DNA from: Streptomyces sp. P9-A4
GTDB taxonomy: Bacteria; Actinomycetota; Actinomycetes; Streptomycetales; Streptomycetaceae
Direction: 5' to 3'
DNA length: 64,000 bases
NCBI RefSeq assembly: GCF_036634195.1
Contig: NZ_JAZIFY010000001.1
Coordinates: forward strand, 1,870,501 to 1,934,500
Part shown: in pieces, positions 15,984 through 24,194 of the stretch
Layout of the letters: the number at the start of each line of letters is the position of its first letter
How positions within the stretch are numbered: the first letter of the stretch is position 1
The notes under the pieces: generated by a model
What the model was told of the DNA's origin: nothing
What the model saw: the letters and a program-made list of their open reading frames with translations, nothing else
Databases searched by the model: none
Made by a program: the position numbers and the translations under genes

Positions 15984-16004
15984 CTATCGCATTCGCTTGC
16001 TCAC
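15984..16004 (-). CDS. Six-codon leader ORF (MSKRMR) after the riboswitch
   Basis: GTG-AGC-AAG-CGA-ATG-CGA-TAG on the minus strand, preceded by a GAGGAG ribosome binding site (16013-16018) at ideal 8-nt spacing. It lies between the SAM-IV aptamer and the aminotransferase, 182 nt before the latter. The ribosome binding site could pair with CCTCGA (16042-16047) at the aptamer's 3' side. Whether it is translated or regulatory is inference. Confidence 0.4.
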   Translation of the reverse strand: MSKRMR

Positions 16005-16027
16005 GGAAAACGCTCCTCGAGAGACCA

Positions 16028-16052
16028 GGACCCCTGGTGTGTCGAGGGGTCC
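16028..16052 (-). promoter_or_regulatory. Expression-platform hairpin after SAM-IV aptamer
   Basis: GGACCCC and GGGGTCC (7 bp, 11-nt loop) directly follow and partly overlap the aptamer 3' end. No U-run follows, so this is more likely a translational switch than a terminator. Its loop side holds CCTCGA, complementary to the leader-ORF ribosome binding site. Confidence 0.45.
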
Positions 16053-16164
16053 GCGCTTGCCGTAGACCTCGCTGCCTACGGCCTGGTCATCACCCGGGGC
16101 ACCCCGCCACGGACGGAGGGTTGCCGGACAGCAAGCCGGGGCCAAAACGCTGTCACTCGTGACC
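16048..16164 (-). ncRNA. SAM-IV riboswitch
   Basis: Read on the minus strand, the RNA has the actinobacterial SAM-IV core in order: GTCACGAGTGACAGC, GGCCCCGGCTTGCTGTCCGG, CAACCCTCC, GGGGTGCCCCGGGTGA, GACCAGGC, then a hairpin with GTAGGC/TCTACGGC and the 3' end GGCAAGCGCGGACC. It closely matches my memory of the M. tuberculosis SAM-IV RNA. It binds S-adenosylmethionine and normally lowers expression of sulfur or methionine genes. It begins ~8 nt from its promoter and controls the leader ORF and aminotransferase downstream. Confidence 0.88.
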
Positions 16165-16172
16165 TACGGAGC

Positions 16173-16200
16173 ATCCTGCCACATGATCGACGAACCGCAA
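16173..16200 (-). promoter_or_regulatory. Promoter of the SAM-IV RNA
   Basis: On the minus strand, -35 TTGCGG (16195-16200), 16-bp spacer, -10 CAGGAT (16173-16178). The predicted start, near 16166, falls at the 5' end of the aptamer. Confidence 0.5.
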
Positions 16201-16229
16201 GACCCCGGTCCGCATGCTGGACCGGGGTC
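16201..16229 (-). terminator. trpD terminator
   Basis: A perfect 11-bp stem (16201-16211 with 16219-16229) and 7-nt loop gcatgct lie 75 nt after the trpD stop codon and directly before the riboswitch promoter. Confidence 0.75.
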
Positions 16230-16283
16230 GTGGGGCGGTGTACGGGGCTAAGCCCTGCCGTCGAACGGGCGTCGTGGGGCAGG

Positions 16284-16307
16284 CGGGAGCGTGACGACAG
16301 CCCCTAG
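16284..16307. repeat. 24-nt stop-codon-adjacent motif, copy 1
   Basis: This motif includes the TAG stop of trpD and matches 21 of 24 bases at 43369-43392, where it again includes a TAG stop. On the minus strand it reads CTAGGG-CTGTCGTCACGCTCCCG. Confidence 0.5.
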
Positions 16308-17368
16308 GCGTTGCTGGCGGCGATCCAGCGTTCGAGGGCCCGTCGGGCCTCCCCGGAGTCGATCGACTCCGCGGCCTGCCCGATCCCGGCGCGGATCTGC
16401 TCCGCGAGGGTGCCCTCCCCCGGCGCCAGCGCGGTCAGCGCCGCCGCGGAGTTGAGCAGCACCGCGTCGCGTACCGGACCGGTCTCCCCCGCGAGCAGCC
16501 GGCGGGCGACGTCGGCGTTGTACGAGGCGTCGGCGCCGCGCAGGGCCTCCACCGGTACGAGGTCGATGCCGACGTCCCTGGGGTCGAAGGCCTCCTCCCG
16601 CACCGAGCCGTCCCGGACCACCCAGACCCGCGAGGTGGCCGTGGTGGTCAGCTCGTCGAGTCCGTCGTCGCCGCGGAAGACGAGGGCGGAGGAACCGCGC
16701 TCGGCCAGCACGCCGGCGACGATCGGGGCCACCCGGGCGTCCGCGACTCCGGTCGCCTGGGCCTTCACCCGGGCCGGATTGGTGAGCGGGCCCAGGAAGT
16801 TGAAGACGGTCCGGATGCCGAGTTCCTTGCGGGCCGTCGCCACGTGCCGCAGCGCCGGGTGGAACTTCACCGCGAAGCAGAAGGTGATCCCGGCCTCCTC
16901 GGCGACCTCGACGACCCGCTTCGGGGTCAGGTTGAGGTTGACGCCGAGCTTCTCCAGGACGTCGGAGGCGCCGGAGGCGGAGGACGCGGCCCGGTTGCCG
17001 TGCTTGACGACCTTGGCGCCCGTGCCCGCGACGACGATCGCGGACATGGTGGAGATGTTGACGGTCTTGGCGCCGTCGCCGCCGGTGCCGACGATGTCGA
17101 CGGACGGGCCGGGCACGTCGATCGTGTTGGCGTGCTCGTACATGGTGCGGACGAGGCCGGTGATCTCCTCGACGGTCTCGCCCTTGGCGCGCAGGGCGAC
17201 CACGAATCCGGCGATCTGGGCGTCGGTGGCCTCTCCGCGCAGGATGCGGTCCATCGCCCAGGCGGTGTCCTCGGCGCTCTGGTCGCGGCCGGACAGCAGA
17301 CCGTCCAGTACGGCGGGCCAGGAGCGGCCCGCCGACGTAGGTCCTCCAGCGGGGGTCGCAGCGCTCAT
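16304..17368 (-). CDS. trpD: Anthranilate phosphoribosyltransferase
   Basis: 354 aa. It transfers phosphoribose from PRPP to anthranilate, the second step of tryptophan synthesis. The family motifs are present: [18 protein letters not shown] (~residues 89-106, PRPP site), [18 protein letters not shown] and [10 protein letters not shown]. The length is normal. The ATG at 17368 has AGGAG upstream. It stands alone, not with other trp genes, and is flanked by terminators on both sides; the same trpD-cytochrome linkage is known in other actinobacteria. The TAG stop lies within a 24-nt motif repeated near 43.4 kb. Confidence 0.95.
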   Translation of the reverse strand: MSAATPAGGPTSAGRSWPAVLDGLLSGRDQSAEDTAWAMDRILRGEATDAQIAGFVVALRAKGETVEEITGLVRTMYEHANTIDVPGPSVDIVGTGGDGAKTVNISTMSAIVVAGTGAKVVKHGNRAASSASGASDVLEKLGVNLNLTPKRVVEVAEEAGITFCFAVKFHPALRHVATARKELGIRTVFNFLGPLTNPARVKAQATGVADARVAPIVAGVLAERGSSALVFRGDDGLDELTTTATSRVWVVRDGSVREEAFDPRDVGIDLVPVEALRGADASYNADVARRLLAGETGPVRDAVLLNSAAALTALAPGEGTLAEQIRAGIGQAAESIDSGEARRALERWIAASNA

Positions 17369-17430
17369 GGCAGCTCCTGGTCAGTCCGTAGGGAATACGG
17401 CTCCACCCTATCGACCCCAGGGGACGGCAA

Positions 17431-17461
17431 AGAGCCCCGTCCATCGAATGGACGGGGCTCT
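17431..17461 (-). terminator. Terminator of ctaE-qcrCAB operon
   Basis: A perfect 14-bp stem (17431-17444 with 17448-17461) and loop cga lie 38 nt after the qcrB stop codon. Confidence 0.85.
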
Positions 17462-17499
17462 CGCCGTGGCGACTTGTCTCACATCATGAGTTCAGGCGA

Positions 17500-19122
17500 T
17501 CAGTGGTGGCCGTGGCCGCTCTGGATCTCCTGGAACTCGTCGACCGTGGGCTTGGCGATCTGGCTGTCGTCGCCGTAGTAGCCCTTGTTGAGCTTGACCC
17601 GGAGCTTCTCGATGCTCCCGACCTTGCGCTCCACGCCGTTCTCGTCGACGGCCGGCGGAAGCTCCGCCGCGTCGTACTGCTCGTGCGCCGTGAGGCGGTG
17701 CAGCTCGCCCTGGCTGAGCGGCTGGTGGACCTCGACGAACTCACCGTGCGGCAGGCGCTTGATGATGCCGGACTCGCGTCCGTGCAGCACCTTGTCCTTG
17801 TCGCGGCGCTGGAGGCCGAGGCAGATCCGCTTGGTGGCGATGAACGCGATGACCGGGCCGAGGAAGAAGAAGATCCGCACGAACCAGGTGATCGAGTTGA
17901 GCGACAGGTGGAAGTGGGTCGCCCAGAGGTCGTTTCCACCACCCATGAGCATGACCATGTACGCGGTGATCCAGGCGACACCGAAGGCGGTGCGCGTCGG
18001 AGCGTTGCGCGGGCGCTGCGCGATGTGGTGCTCGCGCTTGTCGCCCGTGATCCACGACTCGATGAACGGGTAGACACCGATCGCCGCGAGGACCGCCGGG
18101 AAGATCGCCAGCGGGATCATCACACCGAGGACCAGCGTGTGGCCCCACAGGTTGATCTCCCAGCCCGGCATCACTCGGATCAGACCCTCGGCGAAGCCCA
18201 TGTACCAGTCGGGCTGGGCGCCGGTGGACACCTGGTCCGGCCGGTACGGGCCGATGGCCCAGATCGGGTTGATCGAGGCGATGGCCGCGATGACCGCGAT
18301 GACACCGAAGACCAGGAAGAAGAAGCCTCCGGCCTTGGCCATGTAGACCGGCAGCAGCGGCATGCCCACGACGTTCTTGTTCGTACGGCCGGGGCCGGCG
18401 AACTGCGTGTGCTTGTGGAAGAACACCAGGATGAGGTGGGCGACCACGAGGCCGAGCATGATGCCGGGCAGCAGCAGGATGTGGGCCGAGTAGAACCGGG
18501 CCACGAAGTCGCCGCCGGGGAACTCCCCGCCGAACAGGAACATCGACAGGTACGTGCCGATGACCGGCACGGACAGGATCGCGCCCTGCATGAAGCGGAC
18601 ACCGGTGCCGGAGAGCAGGTCGTCCGGGAGCGAGTAACCGGTGAAGCCGGTGAACATGCCCAGGAAGAACAGCAGGAAGCCGAACAGCCAGTTGATCTCA
18701 CGCGGCTTGCGGAACGCGCCCGTGAAGAAGACGCGCATCATGTGCACGAACATGCCGGCGAGGAAGATCAGCGCCGCCCAGTGGTGGATCTGCCGGATGA
18801 GCAGGCCACCGCGCACCTCGAACGAGATGTGCATGGTCGAGTTGAACGCCTCGGACATCAGCTGTCCCTGGAGCGGGACGTACGGTCCGACGTACTCCAC
18901 CTCGTTCATCGACGGGTGGAAGAACAGCGTCAGATAGACACCCGTCAGGATGATGATGAGGAAGCTGTAGAGGCAGATCTCGCCCAGCATGAAGGACCAG
19001 TGGTCCGGGAAGATCTTCCGCATGTTGGCCTTGGCCAGCGTGTAGATCCCCAGGCGACCGTCGGCCCAGTCGGCGACCCGCTCACCGGCGGGTGCCTTCT
19101 TCGTATCCGTCACAGTGCTCAT
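17500..19122 (-). CDS. qcrB: Cytochrome bc1 complex cytochrome b subunit
   Basis: 540 aa. This is the quinol-oxidising membrane subunit with two b hemes. Heme-ligand histidines appear in the pairs STMHISFEVRGG / RQIHHWAALIFL and FYSAHILLLPG / VAHLILVFFHKHT, and the quinol-site region contains PDWYMGF (the P-E/D-W-Y equivalent). As in other actinobacteria it has a long charged C-terminal tail. The ATG at 19122 overlaps the qcrA stop (ATGA). It is the last gene of ctaE-qcrC-qcrA-qcrB and works in the bc1-aa3 supercomplex. Confidence 0.96.
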   Translation of the reverse strand: MSTVTDTKKAPAGERVADWADGRLGIYTLAKANMRKIFPDHWSFMLGEICLYSFLIIILTGVYLTLFFHPSMNEVEYVGPYVPLQGQLMSEAFNSTMHISFEVRGGLLIRQIHHWAALIFLAGMFVHMMRVFFTGAFRKPREINWLFGFLLFFLGMFTGFTGYSLPDDLLSGTGVRFMQGAILSVPVIGTYLSMFLFGGEFPGGDFVARFYSAHILLLPGIMLGLVVAHLILVFFHKHTQFAGPGRTNKNVVGMPLLPVYMAKAGGFFFLVFGVIAVIAAIASINPIWAIGPYRPDQVSTGAQPDWYMGFAEGLIRVMPGWEINLWGHTLVLGVMIPLAIFPAVLAAIGVYPFIESWITGDKREHHIAQRPRNAPTRTAFGVAWITAYMVMLMGGGNDLWATHFHLSLNSITWFVRIFFFLGPVIAFIATKRICLGLQRRDKDKVLHGRESGIIKRLPHGEFVEVHQPLSQGELHRLTAHEQYDAAELPPAVDENGVERKVGSIEKLRVKLNKGYYGDDSQIAKPTVDEFQEIQSGHGHH

Positions 19123-20171
19123 CCGCGCTCCCAGAAGGCAGGACCGACGGGCTCGTCGAAGTCGCCGAGCGCCTCCAGGAAGCCCTTGTCGTTCACGCCG
19201 ATCCGCAGCTGCGGGAGGGCGTGACCGGCCGGGCCGAAGATGACGCGGGCGCCGTCGGAGAGGTCGAAGGTGGACTGGTGGCACGGGCAGAGGACGTGGT
19301 GCGTCTGCTGCTCGTACAGGGAGATCGGGCAGCCCACGTGGGTGCAGATCTTCGAGAAGGCGACGATGCCCTCGTGCGACCACTCGAGCTCGCGCTTGTC
19401 CTTGATGTCGTCCGGCTGGATCCGGACGATCATCAGGGCGGCCTTGGCGATCTGGGTCTGGAAGTCCTCGTCGTGCTCCGACAGGCCTTCCGGCATCGCG
19501 AAGGTCAGCGAACCGACCGCGACGTCCTCGGGACGCAGCGGCTCGTGCGTGTTCATGTTGATGAGCTGAAGGCCCTTGGTCCACAGCGTGGTCCGGAGCT
19601 TCTTCTCGGGCAGCGGGCCCATGTCACGCAGCAGCACGATGCCGGAGAGCGGTACGAGCGACAGCGCACCGAACATCGTGTTGCGGATGAGCTTGCGGCG
19701 GCCCATGCCGGACTCGGCGGCACCGGCCGCGAAGTCCGACATGACCTTCGCCTTGGTCTCGGCGTCGGCCTGGATCGGGTGCCGCTCGTCCGCGATCTCG
19801 ACGTCGGACATCAGGGTGCGGGCCCAGTGGACCGCGCCCGCGCCGATGAAGAAGAGGGCGAGGCCGAGGGTCCAGCCGAGCGAGAAGTTGAGCGCGGACA
19901 CCCGGCCGAAGGGCCAGATGTACACGATCTTGTCGACCGGGAAGATCACGTACGAGGCGATGAAGCCGACGGTGGCCAGCATCGACAGCGTGAACATGAA
20001 GGCGACCGCGCGCTCGGACCGACGGGCGGCCCGCTCGTCGATGTCCTGGATGCGGGGCTTGTGGGGCGGGAGGCCCGGGTCGGCGAACGGGTCGTCGGCG
20101 ACCATCACCGCGCCGTGCGCGGTGTCCTGCCCTGCCGGCAGGTTCTCTTCTGGAATCTCTTGGCTACTCAT
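19119..20171 (-). CDS. qcrA: Cytochrome bc1 Rieske iron-sulfur subunit
   Basis: 350 aa. Three membrane segments lie in the N-terminal ~230 residues, typical of actinobacterial QcrA. The C-terminal Rieske domain has [2Fe-2S] ligands Cys276, His278, Cys295 and His298 with the disulfide pair Cys281/Cys297 (CTHVGC and CPCH motifs). A twin-arginine-like GRRK segment precedes the last membrane segment, consistent with Tat-assisted export. The ATG at 20171 overlaps the qcrC stop by 4 nt. It accepts electrons from quinol and passes them to QcrC. Confidence 0.96.
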   Translation of the reverse strand: MSSQEIPEENLPAGQDTAHGAVMVADDPFADPGLPPHKPRIQDIDERAARRSERAVAFMFTLSMLATVGFIASYVIFPVDKIVYIWPFGRVSALNFSLGWTLGLALFFIGAGAVHWARTLMSDVEIADERHPIQADAETKAKVMSDFAAGAAESGMGRRKLIRNTMFGALSLVPLSGIVLLRDMGPLPEKKLRTTLWTKGLQLINMNTHEPLRPEDVAVGSLTFAMPEGLSEHDEDFQTQIAKAALMIVRIQPDDIKDKRELEWSHEGIVAFSKICTHVGCPISLYEQQTHHVLCPCHQSTFDLSDGARVIFGPAGHALPQLRIGVNDKGFLEALGDFDEPVGPAFWERG

Positions 20172-20977
20172 GACTTCTTGGCCTTAGCGGTGTGGGCCGC
20201 GACCCAGATGGCAACTGCGATCAGCGCGCCCAGACCGAAGATCCAGGCGAACAGGCCCTCACTGACGGGGCCGAGGCCACCGAGGGAGAGACCGCCCGGG
20301 TTGTCGGACTTCTCGCTGTTGACGGCCTGGACGTACGCGATGATGTCCTTCTTCTCCTTCTCCGGCATGGTCGTGTCCGGGAAGGAGGGCATGTTCTGCG
20401 GGCCGGTCTGCATGGCCTCGTAGAGGTGCTTCGGGCTCACGCCTTCGAGGCCCGGGGCGTACTTGCCGTGGGTCAGCGCGCCACCTTCACCGGTGAAGTT
20501 GTGGCACTGGGCACAGTTGGTGCGGAACAGCTCGCCACCGCGGGCGGCGTCGGCACCGACCGGGCTGTACTGGCCCTCGGTGGGCGTGATCGCACCGGCA
20601 CCGAGAGAGGCGACGTACGCCGCGAGCTGATCGATCTCAGCCTGCGAGTAGATGACCTTCTTCTTCGGGACCTGGGCGCCCGGCTGCTGGGCCGGCATGC
20701 GACCCGTGCCGACCTGGAAGTCGACGGCGGCCGAACCGACGCCGACGAGGGACGGGCCGTCAGTGGTGCCCTGACCCCCGGTTCCGTGGCAGCTGGCGCA
20801 GCCGACGGAGTAGAGCTTCTTCCCCTCCTCGATGGCGAGGGACTGGGCGGTTTCATCGGCCTTCGCCGTGCCCGCGGGCGCGAACGCGGCGTACAGCCCC
20901 CCAGTGGCCGCCAGCGCGAGAAGTAGGACGACGACCGCCGCCAGCGGATGGCGTCGTCGTGCGGAGAGCTTTTTCAC
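20168..20977 (-). CDS. qcrC: Cytochrome bc1 diheme cytochrome c subunit
   Basis: 269 aa. An N-terminal signal/anchor is followed by two c-type heme sites (Cys60-A-S-Cys-His64 and Cys155-A-Q-Cys-His159) and a C-terminal membrane anchor (GLFAWIFGLGALIAVAIWVAA). It replaces a soluble cytochrome c by handing electrons directly from QcrA to CtaC in the supercomplex. It is second in the operon, 74 nt after ctaE. Confidence 0.96.
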   Translation of the reverse strand: MKKLSARRRHPLAAVVVLLLALAATGGLYAAFAPAGTAKADETAQSLAIEEGKKLYSVGCASCHGTGGQGTTDGPSLVGVGSAAVDFQVGTGRMPAQQPGAQVPKKKVIYSQAEIDQLAAYVASLGAGAITPTEGQYSPVGADAARGGELFRTNCAQCHNFTGEGGALTHGKYAPGLEGVSPKHLYEAMQTGPQNMPSFPDTTMPEKEKKDIIAYVQAVNSEKSDNPGGLSLGGLGPVSEGLFAWIFGLGALIAVAIWVAAHTAKAKKS

Positions 20978-21051
20978 GGATTACCCCGGTGTCAGGATCT
21001 TCTGCGTCGATGCTTGCTGGATGTCTCGGTCCGCCATGGAGGCGGCACCGA

Positions 21052-21672
21052 TTACTTGATCATGTAGATCGTGGCGAAGAGGCCGATCCAGACGACATCG
21101 ACGAAGTGCCAGTAGTAGGACACGACGATGGCGGCGGTTGCCTGCTCGTGGGTGAACCTCTTGGCGGCGTACGTCCGGCCAAGGACCAGCAGGAAGGCGA
21201 TGAGACCGCCCGTCACGTGCAGGCCGTGGAAGCCGGTGGTCAGGTAGAACACGGAGCCGTACGGGTCGGAGGACAGCGAGAGGCCGTCCTTCTTCACCAG
21301 CTCGGTGTACTCGAAGACCTGGCCGCCGATGAAGATCGAACCCATCACGAACGTGAGGATGAACCACGTCCTGAGCTTCTTCACGTCGCCGCGCTCGGCG
21401 GCGAAGACGCCGAGCTGGCAGGTGAGTGAGGAGAGCACCAGGATCGTGGTGTTGGTAGCCGAGAACGGGAAGTTCAAGGCATCGGCCTTTTCCGTCCAGA
21501 ACTCGGCTCCCATCACCGATCGCAGGGTGAAGTACATCGCGAAGAGGGCCGCGAAGAACATCAGCTCGGAGCTCAACCAGATGATGGTTCCGACGCTGGT
21601 GAGGTTCGGTCGATTGACCGACGGGTGCGCGTGCCCTGTTTCTACTGTCGTTACTGTCGCCACGACCGACAT
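21052..21672 (-). CDS. ctaE: Cytochrome c oxidase subunit III
   Basis: 206 aa with five membrane segments. Typical subunit III stretches are present: [21 protein letters not shown] near the start, and [10 protein letters not shown] with a conserved His followed by [14 protein letters not shown] at the C-terminus. It is the first gene of the ctaE-qcrCAB operon. The ATG at 21672 is divergent from the receiver-like gene, with a 202-nt gap. The gene order matches mycobacteria and corynebacteria. Confidence 0.96.
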   Translation of the reverse strand: MSVVATVTTVETGHAHPSVNRPNLTSVGTIIWLSSELMFFAALFAMYFTLRSVMGAEFWTEKADALNFPFSATNTTILVLSSLTCQLGVFAAERGDVKKLRTWFILTFVMGSIFIGGQVFEYTELVKKDGLSLSSDPYGSVFYLTTGFHGLHVTGGLIAFLLVLGRTYAAKRFTHEQATAAIVVSYYWHFVDVVWIGLFATIYMIK

Positions 21673-21874
21673 TATGTCGGTCGCTTATCCCGCCCTCACC
21701 CCGGGGGGTGCCGTTCGGAGTGTACGAGGGGTGTGTCCAGCCCGAACGGCCCAGTGCGAGGGCCTCGGAGCACCCTTCGAACAGGTGTTGAACGGGTGTT
21801 GACGGGGTGTGGACCGGAGTAGCATCCGCGCATCGGTCGACGACGACCCACCCGCCTTCCCAGCCGGAGGAACG

Positions 21875-22276
21875 ATGCAGTCGAGTGCCACGGTCCTGGT
21901 CTACAGCGACGACGCGAACACCCGCGAGCAGGTACGGCTGGCGGCCGGGCGCAGGCCCGCGTCGGACGTGCCCCCGGTGGAGTTCGTGGAGTGCGCGACG
22001 CTGCACGCGGTGCTGAAGCGCCTGGACGAGGGCGGCATCGACGCGTGCGTCCTGGACGGCGAGGCGGTGCCCGCGGGCGGCATGGGCGTCTGCCGGCAGA
22101 TCAAGGACGAGGTCTTCCGGTGCCCGCCGGTGCTGCTGCTCATCGGCCGCCCGCAGGACGCCTGGCTGGCCACCTGGAGCCGCGCGGACGCCGCGGTCAC
22201 CCTTCCGGTGGATCCGGTCGAGTTCGCGGCGTCCCTGGCGGCCCTGCTGCGCTCGCGCCTGTCGATCGACGCGTAG
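21875..22276 (+). CDS. Response-regulator receiver-like protein
   Basis: 133 aa. It has the alternating strand-helix pattern of a CheY-like domain, with an acidic residue at the end of the third strand (ACVLDGEAV) in the phospho-acceptor position. The usual early acidic pair is weak (VYSDDAN) and the C-terminal Lys is not clear (the region reads VTLPVDPVEF). It may therefore be a pseudo-receiver. There is no output domain. The ATG at 21875 has GGAGG 5 nt upstream. It is divergent from ctaE; no paired kinase is nearby. Confidence 0.75.
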   Translation: MQSSATVLVYSDDANTREQVRLAAGRRPASDVPPVEFVECATLHAVLKRLDEGGIDACVLDGEAVPAGGMGVCRQIKDEVFRCPPVLLLIGRPQDAWLATWSRADAAVTLPVDPVEFAASLAALLRSRLSIDA

Positions 22277-22313
22277 CCGCGGCGCCCCGGCGAGTGAGCC
22301 GAAGGGGCGCGTC

Positions 22314-22385
22314 GGGGGAACAGGGCCGAGCGCGCGGAGGCCCGTGAGGCACGAGCGGGTCGAGCACGGTCGGCCCCGTTCCCCC
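22314..22385. terminator. Long-loop hairpin between receiver-like gene and L,D-transpeptidase
   Basis: A 16-bp inverted repeat with one mismatch (22314-22329 with 22370-22385) and a 40-nt loop lies between convergent stop codons at 22276 and 22417. The loop is longer than usual for a terminator. Confidence 0.5.
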
Positions 22386-22416
22386 GGCTCCCCGCGCGCC
22401 GGAGGTGAACCGGGCA

Positions 22417-23673
22417 CTAGAGAGGGAGGGGCCTGAGACGGGCCTTCTCCGTGGAGGTCGCCGGGCCGTCGGTGGCCTCCACCAGGGCGCTGCCCGTGCG
22501 CCACTTGTCCCACGGCATGTTCCAGTCGCCGAAGCCGTTGCCGAAGGTGTCCATCGTGTCGCCGTAGCTGTTGACGACGCGGACGAGGTCGCCGGGGCGG
22601 ACGGTCTCGTAGAACCAGGCCGCGTTCCCCGTCGACATGCCGACACAGCCGTGGCTGACGTTCGCGACGCCCTGCGAGCCGACGGACCAGGGCGCGGCGT
22701 GCACGTACTCGCCGCTCCAGGTGACCCGGGTGGCGTAGTAGACCGGCAGGTCGTACGAGTCGGAGCTGCCCTCCGAGATGCCGATGCTGGTGCCGCGCAT
22801 CCGGACGTAGTACTCCTTGCTGAGCACGACCTTGATGCCGTTTCGGGTGGAGAAGCCCGGTTTGCCGGTGGTCACCGGAATGGTATTGATCACTTCTCCG
22901 TTGCGCTTCACCGTCATGTAGTGGGTCTCGGCGTCCGTCTCCGCCTCGATCCGGTCGCCGATCGTGATCTTCAGCGGCTTGGACGCACCGCCGTAGAGCT
23001 TGTCGCCGACCTTGAGGCCGTCCAGGTTCCCGGTGACCGTGACGAGCGTCCCCGCGGGCCAGTACTCCTTCGGGCGGAAGTGCAGCTTCTTGTCGTCCAC
23101 CCAGTACCAGGCACCCTCGACGGAGGGCGTGGAGCGGACCTTGAGGGCCCGTTCGACGACCGCGCGGGCCTTGCGGTCCTTGACGGGGAGGCTGAGGTCG
23201 GCCGTGATGGGCTGTCCGACGCCGTAGGTGCCCGCCTCCGGGCCGAAGGCCGCCGTCAGGGCCCGTTTCGCCGGAGCCGTCTCGAAGGTGAACGTACGGG
23301 CCCCTGGAGCGCCGTCCTCGTCCTCCGTGGCCACCCGGACCGTGTAGCGGGCGCCGGCCGCCAGCGCGGCCGTGGAGCGCCAACGCTGCCCGTCCGCGGT
23401 GAGTTCGCCCGCCAGGTGGTGTCCCGCGGCGTCGATGGCGGTCACGTCGGTGATCCGCCCGTCGTCGCCCTTGGCGGTGATCTCCAGGGGCTTCTCGGGA
23501 TCCGCCTTGGCGCCGTCGGCGGGAGCGTTGACCGCGAGCTGTCCGGCCGCGTCGTAGGCCCGCGCCGACAGCGGATTTCCGTCGGAGCCCGCACACGCGG
23601 TGGCGCCCGCGGTGACGGTGACGGCCAGGAAGGTGCAGCTCAGAACAGTCCGAATGCGCGGCGTGTCGTTCAT
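22417..23673 (-). CDS. L,D-transpeptidase (Ig-like domains plus YkuD)
   Basis: 418 aa. The N-terminal export signal contains ATAC, a marginal lipobox. It is followed by two Ig-like beta domains (~residues 40-250) and a C-terminal YkuD domain with the catalytic motif VSHGCVGMS (Cys343, preceding His). This is the layout of mycobacterial LdtMt2-type enzymes, which form 3-3 peptidoglycan cross-links and are targets of carbapenems. The ATG at 23673 lies 6 nt after TAGCGT on the minus strand, with no ribosome binding site. It interrupts the two respiratory operons. Confidence 0.92.
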   Translation of the reverse strand: MNDTPRIRTVLSCTFLAVTVTAGATACAGSDGNPLSARAYDAAGQLAVNAPADGAKADPEKPLEITAKGDDGRITDVTAIDAAGHHLAGELTADGQRWRSTAALAAGARYTVRVATEDEDGAPGARTFTFETAPAKRALTAAFGPEAGTYGVGQPITADLSLPVKDRKARAVVERALKVRSTPSVEGAWYWVDDKKLHFRPKEYWPAGTLVTVTGNLDGLKVGDKLYGGASKPLKITIGDRIEAETDAETHYMTVKRNGEVINTIPVTTGKPGFSTRNGIKVVLSKEYYVRMRGTSIGISEGSSDSYDLPVYYATRVTWSGEYVHAAPWSVGSQGVANVSHGCVGMSTGNAAWFYETVRPGDLVRVVNSYGDTMDTFGNGFGDWNMPWDKWRTGSALVEATDGPATSTEKARLRPLPL

Positions 23674-23679
23674 GACTTC

Positions 23680-23685
23680 ACGCTA
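23680..23685 (-). promoter_or_regulatory. -10 element (leaderless) of L,D-transpeptidase
   Basis: TAGCGT on the minus strand ends 6 nt before the ATG at 23673. Confidence 0.5.
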
Positions 23686-23724
23686 AGGACAATCCTCGCG
23701 GCCAGCGCGCCGAGTGCTGCAAAA

Positions 23725-23766
23725 GAGGGGCCCGGACGCTTCAGTGACGAAGCGTCCGGGCCCCTC
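23725..23766 (-). terminator. Terminator of ctaCDF operon
   Basis: A perfect 18-bp stem (23725-23742 with 23749-23766) and loop agtgac, followed in the minus direction by TTTT, 29 nt after the ctaF stop. This is a near-textbook intrinsic terminator. Confidence 0.9.
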
Positions 23767-23795
23767 GGGGTGCTCCGGTGCGGAGCGGGGTACCG

Positions 23796-24194
23796 CTACT
23801 GGTTCTGGTTCTCGCCCCGGTAGAACTCGAAGACCCAGCCGAAGAGGCCGATCAGGATCATCGGGAAGGAGAAGTAGAGCAGCCACCAGCCCATCGCGAT
23901 GGCGAGGAAGGCGAGCGCACCACCGATGGCCAGCGACAGCGGCTGCCAGCTGTGGGGGGCGAAGAAGCCCACCTCACCGGCCTCGTCCGCGACGTCGGCC
24001 TCCTTGTCGTCCTGCGCCATCGCGTCGACCCGCTTGGCCGTGAAGGCCAGGTAGTAGCCGATCATGATGGACAGGCCGAAGGCCAGGAAGAGCGCCGTCG
24101 TGCCGACCGGCTCCTTGGACCAGACGCCGTACAGGACCGCCATGGCAAGGATGAAGACGCTCAGCCAGATGAACATCTTGCCCTGGATCTTCAC
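23796..24194 (-). CDS. ctaF: Cytochrome c oxidase subunit IV (actinobacterial type)
   Basis: 132 aa with about four hydrophobic segments. The N-terminus [20 protein letters not shown] and the C-terminal WVFEFYRGE are typical of the small actinobacterial aa3 oxidase subunit IV. The GTG at 24194 overlaps the ctaD stop (GTGA). It is last in ctaC-ctaD-ctaF and ends before the strong terminator at 23766. Confidence 0.92.
   Translation of the reverse strand: MKIQGKMFIWLSVFILAMAVLYGVWSKEPVGTTALFLAFGLSIMIGYYLAFTAKRVDAMAQDDKEADVADEAGEVGFFAPHSWQPLSLAIGGALAFLAIAMGWWLLYFSFPMILIGLFGWVFEFYRGENQNQ

Noticed and set aside
20981..23596. Long minus-strand frame spanning ctaE and the L,D-transpeptidase
   Set aside because: It is a different frame over two real genes and shows no domain.
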